From positions 1 through 15,018 of the forward strand of contig SFLA01000026.1 of the NCBI GenBank assembly GCA_004553575.1: 15,018 bases of DNA. Direction: 5' to 3'. The notes under the pieces are model-generated. The model was given only the letters and a program-made list of their open reading frames with translations, was not told the origin of the DNA and ran no database searches. The stretch comes from Clostridiales bacterium (GTDB lineage Bacteria; Bacillota; Clostridia; Oscillospirales; CAG-382). The first letter of the stretch is position 1, and each line of letters begins with the position of its first letter. Shown piece by piece: positions 1 to 6,649 of the stretch. Both the position numbers and the translations under genes were made by a program.

Positions 1-330
1 CAAAATGCCATATATGCCGCTGAAACTATTGATGAAGTAATACCATTTGCTTTACCAATACGATGGTATCCTGATGATCCAACGGGTAAAAGAGTGTTCT
101 CCTGTAAAAACGGAAAAACTTTTATTGAATACGGCAGTCTGGATCCTAATGGTGTGGGATACATATACAAATTGAAAGCAGACAACTTTGAAAAGCTGGA
201 TGAATGGCAATGGATTTCTAAGAATGAGGTTATTCCCGACGAGGTTATATGTATTCATGTCAAAGATTATCTCCACACTGTCACATTTTCGGAAAAAGCA
301 AAGGAAATCCAAAAAATATTATTTGGGTAA
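1..330 (+). CDS. 3' end of an unrecognised protein gene (5' end outside window)
   Basis: The reading frame is open from the first base of the window to TAA at 328-330, giving 109 visible residues; the true start lies upstream. The GTG at 94 is only an internal codon candidate and has no good ribosome binding site. The visible part begins QNAIYAAETIDEVIPFALPI and has a mid-region with F-x-C-K-N-G-K-T-F-I-E-Y-G, then G-V-G-Y-I-Y-K-L and W-Q-W-I-S. It looks like a compact alpha/beta domain with no signal peptide or membrane segment. I do not recognise the family. The opening pattern (a Y-A-x-E-T/D-like strand, then I-P-F-A-L) is faintly like small ADP-ribosyltransferase-fold domains, but that is a guess. 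It is clearly more AT-rich than the metabolic genes to its right, and together with the repeat and gene relic beside it this could mark transferred DNA. A perfect terminator hairpin follows about 100 bases downstream. Confidence 0.6.
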   Translation, partial: QNAIYAAETIDEVIPFALPIRWYPDDPTGKRVFSCKNGKTFIEYGSLDPNGVGYIYKLKADNFEKLDEWQWISKNEVIPDEVICIHVKDYLHTVTFSEKAKEIQKILFG

Positions 331-430
331 TTACATAGATTTGTTTGCAAACATTGTTCCCTGCCCCGGAAGATAGCGGCGGGGGTGCAGCGCCAAATCA
401 GTGTGCATCTGAATCGGACACACGTCACAG

Positions 431-458
431 AAAAAAGCACGCGCAGGCGTGCTTTTTT
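431..458 (+). terminator. Perfect bidirectional terminator hairpin
   Basis: A 12-base arm (431-442, six A then GCACGC) is exactly matched by its reverse complement (447-458, GCGTGC then six T), with a 4-base GCAG loop. The A-run and T-run flank a GC core, so it can terminate from either side. On the plus strand it serves the truncated gene ending at 330. No minus-strand gene reads into it directly. Confidence 0.85.
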
Positions 459-483
459 CAACGTACTTTGCCATTTCGGGCAA

Positions 484-661
484 GTGAAATTGCTTCGCCA
501 TGTGAAATAGCTCCGCTGTGAAATATTTGCTTCGCAAATGTGAGGAGGCGAGTTTCATTTCGCATTGCGACGAATGAGCAAAATTTACAATGTGCGGCAG
601 CACATTATTTCACATCGAGCGACAGAGTGATATTTCACTCCAAACAGCGAGATATTTCACT
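484..661. repeat. Inverted-repeat element with facing GTGAAAT / ATTTCAC copies
   Basis: The left half carries three copies of GTGAAAT (484-490, 502-508, 518-524), spaced by short segments such as TGCTTCGC. The right half carries three copies of ATTTCAC (607-613, 632-638, 654-660). The two halves are therefore reverse complements in motif content and can form a branched imperfect hairpin about 180 bases long. There is also a local palindrome, ATTTGCTTCGCAAAT, at about 524-539. No convincing ORF lies inside. From memory, similar GTGAAAT/TTCGC-rich repeats are scattered in gut clostridial genomes; I cannot check copy number here. It lies directly upstream of the four-helix-bundle remnant at 713. 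Confidence 0.65.
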
Positions 662-712
662 TAAAACGCTTTTGGTTTTGCGATATAATTAATACCGGAA
701 ATGCGGTGTTAT

Positions 713-830
713 ATGGCAGAATCGAAGCTTCGGGATTTATCGACAGAATTTGCAGTGAAAGTGATCAAACTGTGTAAACATCATTTTCTCGTCAATCAAT
801 CAGAGCGTTCACAGCATCGATAGCATGATT
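713..830 (+). pseudogene. Decayed remnant of a four-helix-bundle (S23/IVS-type) protein gene
   Basis: ATG at 713 opens 36 codons ending at TAG 821-823. The peptide begins MAESKLRDLSTEFAVKVIKL, followed by CKHHFLVNQSERS. This matches the N-terminal pattern I know for clostridial four-helix-bundle proteins of the 23S rRNA intervening-sequence family (roughly LS-x-x-FAV-x-I-x-x-L ... LVNQLERSATSIGANI). After ERS the homology continues one frame over as T-A-S-I-A (811-825) and then meets stops, so the gene has at least one frameshift and has lost about 80 C-terminal residues. The helix 1 to helix 2 joint also seems short by a few residues. Intact family members are about 110-130 residues. A TATAAT-like box at 684-689 lies upstream. 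A new very short peptide gene is possible but less likely. Confidence 0.6.
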
Positions 831-845
831 ACATGATTATATAAA

Positions 846-877
846 AAACCGGCGAGCTCTGGCGGGCTTGCCGGTTT
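846..877 (-). terminator. Rho-independent terminator of fba
   Basis: The arms at 846-857 and 866-877 pair over 12 bases with one G-U wobble and an 8-base loop. Read on the minus strand, the GC-rich stem ends in GCCGG followed by six T. It lies 70 bases past the aldolase stop codon at 947, the expected place. In the plus direction the T-run is poor (TTTCGTT), so it acts mainly on minus-strand transcription. Confidence 0.85.
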
Positions 878-946
878 CGTTAATATCAGTAATGCTTATA
901 CGCGAGCCGTCCGCGGCGCCGTGAAAGCTGCCGGGGGAACCGTTTA

Positions 947-1885
947 TCAGGCTTTGCCGGCGCAGCCGAGGACATCGGTGAGCTTGTGGCGTACGAGCTC
1001 CTTGATGTTGGCTCTTGCGGGCTTAAGATATTCTCTCGGGTCGAACTTGTCGGGATGCTCGGTGAAGAACTCGCGGATGGTTCCGGTCATGGCAAGACGC
1101 AGATCCGAATCGATATTGATCTTGCAGACGGAAAGCTGAGCCGCGTGGCGGAGCTGCTCTTCCGGTACGCCGACAGCGCCGGGCATGTTGCCGCCGAATT
1201 TGTTTATCATATCGACGTAATTCTGCGGAACGGAGGACGAGCCGTGAAGAACTATCGGGAAGCCGGGAAGCCTTCTGGAAACTTCTTCGAGTATATCGAA
1301 GCGGAGCTGGGGCTTGGTGCCGGGCTTGAACTTATATGCGCCGTGGCTGGTGCCGATAGCGATGGCAAGAGAATCAACGCCGGTCTTGGTAACGAATTCC
1401 TCGACTTCCTCGGGTCTGGTGTATGAGGAATCGCCCTCGGCGACGCGGACCTCGTCCTCGATTCCGGCAAGAGTGCCGAGCTCGCCCTCGACAACGACGC
1501 CGTGCGCGTGAGCGTACTCGACGACCTTGCGGGTGAGTTCGATATTCTCGGCAAACGGCTTGGACGAGCCGTCGATCATAACGGAGGTGAAGCCGCCGTC
1601 AATGCAGGACTTGCAGGTCTCGAAATCGGGGCCGTGGTCAAGATGCAGAACGATCGGAATCTCGGGGCATTCGATAACGGCAGCCTCGACAAGCTTTACG
1701 AGATAGGTATGGTTTGCATAGGCGCGCGCGCCCTTGGAAACCTGAAGAATGACCGGTGCCTTTTCTTCCTTGCAGGCCTCGGTTATAGCCTGAACGATCT
1801 CCATATTGTTAACATTGAACGCGCCGATAGCGTACCCGCCGTTATAGGCCTTTTTGAACATTTCGGTAGAAGTTACGAGTGGCAT
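947..1885 (-). CDS. fba: Class II fructose-bisphosphate aldolase
   Basis: This cytosolic glycolytic/gluconeogenic enzyme cleaves fructose-1,6-bisphosphate to dihydroxyacetone phosphate and glyceraldehyde-3-phosphate, using a divalent metal, usually zinc. The 312-residue protein has the class II signatures in order: HLDHGPD at 81-87 (catalytic Asp83, metal ligand His84), VEGELGTLAG at 132-141, GTSHGAYK at 178-185 (His181 ligand), LHGSSS at 213-218 (His214 ligand) and NIDSDLR at 257-263 for phosphate binding. Length is normal. The ATG at 1885 is chosen because AAAGGAG lies 9 bases upstream; a longer frame to 1948 overlaps the promoter and has no family homology. It is transcribed alone, divergently from the phosphofructokinase gene. 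Residue roles are family knowledge; the residues are visible. Confidence 0.97.
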   Translation of the reverse strand: MPLVTSTEMFKKAYNGGYAIGAFNVNNMEIVQAITEACKEEKAPVILQVSKGARAYANHTYLVKLVEAAVIECPEIPIVLHLDHGPDFETCKSCIDGGFTSVMIDGSSKPFAENIELTRKVVEYAHAHGVVVEGELGTLAGIEDEVRVAEGDSSYTRPEEVEEFVTKTGVDSLAIAIGTSHGAYKFKPGTKPQLRFDILEEVSRRLPGFPIVLHGSSSVPQNYVDMINKFGGNMPGAVGVPEEQLRHAAQLSVCKINIDSDLRLAMTGTIREFFTEHPDKFDPREYLKPARANIKELVRHKLTDVLGCAGKA

Positions 1886-1919
1886 TACAAAAAACTCCTT
1901 TGTGTTATTATACTTTATC

Positions 1920-1948
1920 ATTATAACCGTTTTAACGACGGATGTCAA
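1920..1948 (-). promoter_or_regulatory. Sigma-A promoter of fba
   Basis: Read on the minus strand: TTGACA (1948-1943), a 17-base spacer, then TATAAT (1925-1920). Both hexamers match consensus exactly. Transcription would start near 1913, giving a leader of about 28 bases before the ATG at 1885. No operator-like dyad was obvious beyond a small ACCGTTTT/AAAACGGT-like symmetry inside the spacer. Confidence 0.88.
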
Positions 1949-1978
1949 GAAAACCGCGCTAATTTTTATATTTACCGA

Positions 1979-2007
1979 TTGATTTCGGCAGATAATTGTG
2001 TTATTAT
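1979..2007 (+). promoter_or_regulatory. Sigma-A promoter of pfk
   Basis: TTGATT at 1979-1984, a 17-base spacer and TATTAT at 2002-2007, 30 bases before the ATG at 2038. It is weaker in consensus than the divergent fba promoter. The two -35 boxes lie about 30 bases apart, so one bound regulator could affect both, though no clear symmetric site is visible. Confidence 0.65.
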
Positions 2008-2037
2008 AGTACGAATATTACAGGAAGGTGATTTTTT

Positions 2038-3285
2038 ATGTCAGAACTCAAAGGCGCCTGCGTGATCGGTCAGTCCGGAGGACCCACTTCCGCGATCAAC
2101 GCAAGCTGCTACGGCGCAATCAAAACCGCGCTGGGCGAAAAGAACATTACCAAGGTTTACGGTATGCTCAACGGCATCCGCGGTTTGCTTGACGACCGTC
2201 TTATCGACATGGGCGCGGAGGATCCGGAGGAGCTCGCATATATGCAGTATACTCCGTCGTCAGCTCTCGGCTCCTGCCGCTATAAGCTTAAGGATTCCGC
2301 GGTCGACGATACCGATTACAAGCGCATACTCGAGATATTCCGCAAATACAATATCCGCTATTTCTTCTATAACGGCGGAAACGATTCTATGGATACCTGC
2401 AACAAGATATCCAAGTATATGCTCGCCAACGGCTATGAGTGCCGTGTAATGGGCATTCCCAAGACGATAGACAACGATCTTGCCGGCACCGATCACTGCC
2501 CCGGATACGCGTCCGCCGCAAAGTATATAGCCACCTCGCTTATGGAGGTGTATCATGACGCCCGTGTTTATGACACCGGTATGATAACCGTGGTCGAGAT
2601 AATGGGCAGAAACGCCGGCTGGCTCACCGCCGCCGCTCAGCTCGCCTGCAGCAAGGGCTGCGGACCCGACCTCATATACTGCCCCGAAAACGATTTCGAT
2701 ATGGACGCAATGCTCGCGAAGGTCGAAAAGATCTATGCAGACCAGAAAAAGTGCATTGTGGCGGTATCCGAGGGTATACACGATAAAAACGGAAAGTACA
2801 TCTCCGAATACGGCAACGACCTTTCCAACGCCAAGGACGGATTCGGCCATGCACAGCTCGGCGGACTCGCCTCCTATCTTGCCGGGGTTATAAAGGAGCG
2901 CACCGGCGCGAAGGTCAGAGGAATCGAGCTTTCGCTGCTCCAGCGCTGTGCCGCTCACTGCGCGTCGCAGACCGATCTGGACGAGTCCTTCGCTTCCGGC
3001 AAGGCTGCGGTCGAATACGCGGTTGCAGGCACTACCGACAAAATGGTAGGCTTCGAGCGCGAATACGTTAACGGCAAGTACGTCTGCAACATCAAGCTGT
3101 TTGACCTCACCATAGTTGCCAACACCGAGAAAAAGGTGCCCGCCGAGTGGTTTAACGCAGACAAAGACGGCCTTACCGACGATTATCTGCGCTACGCGCT
3201 TCCCCTTATTCAGGGCGAGACCAAGCTCCCCAAGGAAGACGGCCTGCCCCGCTTTGTTCACCTTAAAAAGGTACTCGTAAAATAG
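2038..3285 (+). CDS. pfp: 6-phosphofructokinase, pyrophosphate-dependent type
   Basis: This cytosolic enzyme phosphorylates fructose-6-phosphate to fructose-1,6-bisphosphate, most likely using PPi, which would make the step reversible and save ATP. The 415-residue protein shows IGQSGGPTSAINAS (10-23), GGNDSMDT (113-120), PKTIDND (141-147, catalytic Asp pair), MGRNAGW (189-195) and SEG (244-246). Compared with E. coli PfkA, position 104 is Asp rather than Gly and position 124 is Lys rather than Gly. Both changes are the accepted markers of PPi use. The position equivalent to Asp103 is Asn115 here. At 415 residues it is longer than the 320-residue bacterial ATP enzyme, as in PPi/long clades. 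The start has AGGAAGGTG 8 bases upstream. The stop is TAG. The specificity call is inference from motifs; ATP use is not excluded. Confidence 0.92.
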   Translation: MSELKGACVIGQSGGPTSAINASCYGAIKTALGEKNITKVYGMLNGIRGLLDDRLIDMGAEDPEELAYMQYTPSSALGSCRYKLKDSAVDDTDYKRILEIFRKYNIRYFFYNGGNDSMDTCNKISKYMLANGYECRVMGIPKTIDNDLAGTDHCPGYASAAKYIATSLMEVYHDARVYDTGMITVVEIMGRNAGWLTAAAQLACSKGCGPDLIYCPENDFDMDAMLAKVEKIYADQKKCIVAVSEGIHDKNGKYISEYGNDLSNAKDGFGHAQLGGLASYLAGVIKERTGAKVRGIELSLLQRCAAHCASQTDLDESFASGKAAVEYAVAGTTDKMVGFEREYVNGKYVCNIKLFDLTIVANTEKKVPAEWFNADKDGLTDDYLRYALPLIQGETKLPKEDGLPRFVHLKKVLVK

Positions 3286-3357
3286 CATAAACTCCCGGCG
3301 TTTAAGAATCAAAACCGAAGCGCCCTCCTAAAATAGCCGGGTGCTCCTGAAACAGCA

Positions 3358-3390
3358 AATCCTCCGTATGCTCGCAGCATACGGAGGATT
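3358..3390 (+). terminator. Terminator hairpin after pfk
   Basis: A perfect 15-base stem (3358-3372 with 3376-3390) and 3-base loop lie 72 bases past the pfk stop, followed by GTTCTTTCTT on the plus strand. The stem is very stable and the T-tract is interrupted, so termination on the plus strand is likely but not certain. Confidence 0.7.
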
Positions 3391-3404
3391 GTTCTTTCTT
3401 ACCG

Positions 3405-3530
3405 TCAGTGCAATCGGGCCGCAGACTCCGACGGAACGAAGCGGCGAAGGAATCCCGGTCAAACTGCCGCTTTGCGCTTACAGATCACTAAGCATGGCGG
3501 AACACACTGTTATCCCGGAAAGGAGAGTAC
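3405..3530. repeat. Possible degenerate interspersed repeat
   Basis: This non-coding stretch between the pfk terminator and the zinc-ribbon gene contains, on the minus strand, ATTCCTTCGCCGCTTCGTTC followed by CGGAGTCTGCGG, and nearby TGTTATCCCGGAAAGGAG on the plus strand. It resembles, from memory, the ATCCTTCG...TCATCCTGAGGAACG-type intergenic repeat common in gut clostridia, in a worn form. No gene is supported in 3286-3592. Confidence 0.3.
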
Positions 3531-3592
3531 GGCGGTACACCGTTGGTTTCAAAACTATATCGATAAAGCTGCACGGCCTGCGGCCGTACCTT

Positions 3593-4102
3593 TTACCTGC
3601 ATACAGGTGCACCGCATTCGCGGCAGAACTTGTAGCCGTTTATCATTTCTGCACCGCATTCGGTGCAAAAGTTATGTGTCTTCGGCTTAGATTCATCTGC
3701 TATGATAAATCCGTTGTTAACCGGAAAAGGCGAATCGCAGGCCTGCATTTTTGCGTAAACGGTGAATTCCTCGCCGTATTTTACCGCCTTCAGGCATTCG
3801 GTCTCTTTTATCACCGGCGTGTCCGCACCCTCGAAGTATGATTCCCGATTCAGAACGGCAACCGATGCCGAGGATTCGCCAAGTTCTTTTATTCGTAAAA
3901 GTATTCCGGATTGCCCGGCCGGAGTACCGGAAATCTTCTTTCGGGTGATCGGTTTTGTAAAATCCATTGCGGCGGGCAGCACTTCAAATCCGAAGCCTTT
4001 ATCAAGAATGATATCTCCTTCCGCAATATATAACTCAAGACCGTCTTTTTTACTGTTTTCGGAACGGATGCTAACTTCTTTTAAAACATATTTCTATTTC
4101 AT
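3593..4102 (-). pseudogene. C-terminal zinc-ribbon protein interrupted by an amber stop at codon 3
   Basis: A strong GGAGGAG motif precedes ATG at 4102-4100, but the next codons are AAA and TAG (4096-4094). The same frame then runs open from 4093 to TAA at 3595-3593. Without the TAG the protein would be 169 residues, starting MK-stop-KYVLKEVSIR and ending in a zinc ribbon: Cys-x2-Cys at 146/149 and Cys-x2-Cys at 160/163 (CTECGAEM, then KFCRECGAPVC). The middle looks like a soluble beta-rich domain; I do not recognise it. The only later in-frame start is GTG at 3982 (129 residues) with no good binding site, and it would cut off a coherent N-terminal segment. TAG is a normal stop elsewhere here, so this is either a nonsense-mutated gene, a very inefficiently expressed one, or a sequence error. 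It stands alone, separated from the upstream cluster by a terminator. Confidence 0.7.
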
Positions 4103-4165
4103 AACTCCTCCGTCTGCCAAACATAATCCGATTGTGCCCAAGGTAAAACGACATGCCAAAAACCC

Positions 4166-4203
4166 GAAAATGCCCGAATCATTATATCTGACCGGGCATT
4201 TTC
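4166..4203 (-). terminator. Terminator at the end of the nup-dut cluster
   Basis: GAAAATGCCCG (4166-4176) pairs with CGGGCATTTTC (4193-4203) across a 16-base loop; the arms are perfect. On the minus strand the stem is followed by GGGTTTTTGG. It lies about 175 bases past the stop at 4378 and before the zinc-ribbon gene, so it probably ends the long minus-strand transcript. The 4103-4377 interval holds no other feature I can support. Confidence 0.7.
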
Positions 4204-4377
4204 ATTCCGATAACGGTTCTCGTCGGTTCGTCCGGCAGCATGCCGCTTACGGGAGCGATCACACCGCTTCAGCGTCCTCCTCACGAACGGTATCATATCG
4301 GCTAAGACATTTTGTTGCTTTATTCCCCCTGCATACAGGAGGATGTTGTTTGTATTGCGATTCCGACTGCGCAAAGC

Positions 4378-4734
4378 TCAGCCGTTTCCGAGAGCCTCGT
4401 CAAGCGCCTGCTCTGCGGCTTCGTCAATGCTCTCTTCGTCTTCGTCATCTGCATTCGCCTCAATCTCCGCCTTTTTTGCCTTTGCAGCGGCAAAGACGTC
4501 CGCGGCAAGAGCCTTGACCGCCGCGATCTGCTCGCGGAATATTCCGCCCAGATTAAACGAATAATTGCGTTCGCTGTCGTTTTTATTTACTACAATATCG
4601 TACAGAACCGCTTTAAGGCGGAACCCTCCGCCGTCCTTCTTCTCGTATACAAACGGCACGGTCAGAAGCACAAACAATGCCGCTTTTTTAAGTCTTTTTC
4701 CGGTTTTCATACGCTTATCTGACATTTCTTTCAT
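4378..4734 (-). CDS. Small protein with hydrophobic N-terminus and acidic tail, unknown
   Basis: The 118-residue product begins MKEMSDKRMK, then has a basic stretch and a short hydrophobic run (KKAALFVLLTVPFVY, about 16-30), a G/F/Y-containing middle (31-68) and a helical Ala/Lys/Glu region that ends in an Asp/Glu-rich tail (95-116). The hydrophobic run is short for a full membrane helix and there is no lipobox, so its location is uncertain. GAGGT lies 9 bases upstream of the ATG and overlaps the end of the lipoprotein gene, with a 5-base gap. It is therefore translated from the same transcript as the solute-binding lipoprotein. I do not recognise the family. A role connected with the envelope or with the lipoprotein is possible only from context. 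Confidence 0.75.
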   Translation of the reverse strand: MKEMSDKRMKTGKRLKKAALFVLLTVPFVYEKKDGGGFRLKAVLYDIVVNKNDSERNYSFNLGGIFREQIAAVKALAADVFAAAKAKKAEIEANADDEDEESIDEAAEQALDEALGNG

Positions 4735-4739
4735 CAGTG

Positions 4740-6197
4740 TTACCTCATTCTGTCAACAGTGTTGTTTATATCGCTCTGAATGGCTCCGGTGATCGAATCG
4801 AGCTTGGACTGGAAGGTGTTCGATCCGCTGAACGCGATATCGTTCATAAAAGTGTTTATTCCTCCCCAGCCGAACAGTATTCCGTAATCGTATACCCTTC
4901 CGCCGAATATGATGTCCAGCATACGCTCGCCGTCGTCATCCTGTATTTTGCGAAGTTTGAGCAGCGTATCGTAATATGCCGTCTTTACCGTATCGGTAGA
5001 AGCCTGCGCCATTGCGTCCATAATAACGGAAGCCATTTCAAAATCCTCGTTTGAGGTGGGTATGGCAACACAGGTCGCACATACCGCGGAAACATACGAA
5101 TAGTATTCCTCCTGCTCGGCGTCATACTTCGGAGTCGGAATTATACCGAAATTACAATCGAAGCTCGCAACCTCCTGAATATCGATGACAACTACCGGAC
5201 GGAAAACGACATGCCCGGTGGCAATCGCCTCGGAAGCGGCAAGCCATACATCGTCATAATTTGCGGCATAGGAATCGATATGGCATATCGAAGAATCGCT
5301 GCACAGATCGAATATCTTTGCGAATACATCTGACTGCCGGTCGCCGCTTACGGCTATTGTCGGGATATCGTTTTCATCCTTGTCGGTAAGCCGTTCTCCG
5401 GAGGAGATAAACATTGAAGTTGCATAGCTGCTGTTAATCATACAGCCCCAGATATCCGAAAAATCCTTCTTTGCGTCGCCGTTGTCATGATACCCGACCT
5501 CTCGCGCCATGCTGAGAAGCTTGTCGAGAGTCCACTCCCCGCTGTCCACCAGTTCGTACGGATTGTCGAGATTGTAATCATCGATCATATCCTTGTTGAA
5601 GGCCAGGCAGGAGGTGCAGTCGTATGCAAGCAGGCAGAGATCTCCGGTGATAAAATAAAGCTTTTTGTCTATCGACAGGGTCGATTTCGCATTCTGATCC
5701 CACCATTCGCCGTCAAAAGACACGGACGAGGTATTCAGGTCATAGAAAAGCTTCTCGGCGGATAGCACCGCTGCGTCGGTCATAAACGGCATAACCACAT
5801 CGTAAAGATCGGTGCCGGAGGTCGCATTGTTGCGTATCAGAGTAAGCATATCACCGTATGCGGCGGTGCGCGTTTCGATTATCTTAACCCCGAATCGCTC
5901 CTCGACCATCGCGTTGCGCTCGGTAACCGAATCGCTTATCAGCTCGGGAGCCTGCTCGTTGGCGCAGATCTCGATGGATTTATATCTGCCTGCCCAATCT
6001 CCGGTAGTGAGAATAACAAACTCGGCGGGCTCGCCGTCAACGGTGTAATTCACATCGGGAAGGTTCGCAAAAAGATCTCCGGACGCGGAGACGTCAACGC
6101 TGTTGTCCGGATCCGAGACATCGGAAGTATCCCGGCAAGCGGCAAGCAAAGCCGCCGCTATCAGCAGTGAAAGCAAAATGCATATTATTCTTTTCAT
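4740..6197 (-). CDS. Extracellular solute-binding lipoprotein (sugar ABC type)
   Basis: This is a probable surface lipoprotein that binds a solute for ABC uptake. The 485-residue product has a lipoprotein signal (MKRIICILL ... LLAAC, modified Cys21), then a Ser/Asp-rich linker (22-40) and a large alpha/beta binding-protein body. Features typical of clostridial sugar-type family 1 binding proteins include ERFGVKI, DLYDVVMPF, a Trp-rich segment (GEWWDQNAK), CLAFNKDM and GEWTLDKLL. The ATG at 6197 is chosen because AAAGGGG lies 8 bases upstream; a TTG at 6215 would overlap the dut stop and spoil the signal peptide. No cognate permease or ATPase is in the window, so it is an orphan. It sits 14 bases behind dut and 5 bases before the small protein, in the nucleoside cluster. 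The ligand is unknown; nucleoside or pentose binding is only suggested by context. Confidence 0.85.
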   Translation of the reverse strand: MKRIICILLSLLIAAALLAACRDTSDVSDPDNSVDVSASGDLFANLPDVNYTVDGEPAEFVILTTGDWAGRYKSIEICANEQAPELISDSVTERNAMVEERFGVKIIETRTAAYGDMLTLIRNNATSGTDLYDVVMPFMTDAAVLSAEKLFYDLNTSSVSFDGEWWDQNAKSTLSIDKKLYFITGDLCLLAYDCTSCLAFNKDMIDDYNLDNPYELVDSGEWTLDKLLSMAREVGYHDNGDAKKDFSDIWGCMINSSYATSMFISSGERLTDKDENDIPTIAVSGDRQSDVFAKIFDLCSDSSICHIDSYAANYDDVWLAASEAIATGHVVFRPVVVIDIQEVASFDCNFGIIPTPKYDAEQEEYYSYVSAVCATCVAIPTSNEDFEMASVIMDAMAQASTDTVKTAYYDTLLKLRKIQDDDGERMLDIIFGGRVYDYGILFGWGGINTFMNDIAFSGSNTFQSKLDSITGAIQSDINNTVDRMR

Positions 6198-6211
6198 GGT
6201 AAAAACCCCTT

Positions 6212-6649
6212 TCAAAATGTACCGGTCGATCCGAAACCGCCCTTGCCGCGCGCGGTATCGGACAGGCTGTCGGATTCGGTAAAATCCGCTCTTACAAAAG
6301 GCGTAATGACGATCTGGGCAATCCGCTCTCCGCCCTTAACAATCTGTGCCTCGGACGAATGGTTGTGAAGCGCAACCATAACCTCGCCGCGGTAATCGGG
6401 GTCTATTACCCCGACTTTATTGGCGGGTGCGAGCCCGCGCTTGGACGCCATTCCGCTGCGCGCATAGACGAGCGCCGCATAGCCATCCGGAGTTTCCATG
6501 GCAATGCCGGTGTGTATCATTACCGTCTCGCCCGGCTGAATAACGGTATCCGTCCCGGGCAGAGCGCAGATATCCGCGCCCGCCGCAGAATCGGTGGAAT
6601 ACCGCGGCTGTACCGCGTTTTCGTTTATCCGAACAAACCGCACCTTCAT
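6212..6649 (-). CDS. dut: dUTP diphosphatase (dUTPase)
   Basis: This trimeric cytosolic enzyme hydrolyses dUTP to dUMP and PPi, keeping uracil out of DNA and supplying the thymidylate precursor. All five family motifs are visible in the 145-residue protein: I, TDSAAGADICA (19-29); II, YARSGMASKRG (62-72); III, GVIDPDYRGE (80-89) with the catalytic Asp in DPDY and the uracil-site Tyr86; IV, GERIAQIV (107-114); V, the glycine-rich RGKGGFGSTG (134-143). Length is normal. AAGGAG lies 8 bases upstream inside the end of nupQ, whose TAA touches this ATG. Its placement inside a nucleoside importer operon fits a role in coping with imported deoxypyrimidines. Confidence 0.97.
   Translation of the reverse strand: MKVRFVRINENAVQPRYSTDSAAGADICALPGTDTVIQPGETVMIHTGIAMETPDGYAALVYARSGMASKRGLAPANKVGVIDPDYRGEVMVALHNHSSEAQIVKGGERIAQIVITPFVRADFTESDSLSDTARGKGGFGSTGTF

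Noticed and set aside
331..603. A 90-codon minus-strand frame across the terminator and repeat region
   Set aside because: It reads through the perfect hairpin at 431-458 and the GTGAAAT repeats, which explains its odd composition. No family was recognised.
2260..3312. A 350-codon minus-strand frame opposite pfk
   Set aside because: It is the antisense shadow of a well-supported phosphofructokinase with all its motifs. Its length follows from codon bias.
3573..3587. Short ACGGCC/GGCCGT hairpin after the zinc-ribbon stop
   Set aside because: The stem is only 6 bases with a 3-base loop and has no T-run on the minus strand, so a terminator call is not supported.
3341..3841. A 166-codon plus-strand frame starting at the pfk terminator
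   Set aside because: It begins inside the terminator region and then runs antisense to the zinc-ribbon frame, with no ribosome site.
4094..4096. Recoding of TAG as an amino acid
   Set aside because: pfk and deoC both end in TAG exactly where homologues end, so general amber recoding is unlikely. A local nonsense mutation is the simpler reading.
4099..4374. A 91-codon minus-strand frame ending in an ATGA overlap with the zinc-ribbon start
   Set aside because: It begins at a non-ATG codon without a ribosome site, is rich in Arg/Asn, and runs through the terminator hairpin at 4166-4203. The stop/start overlap is probably chance.
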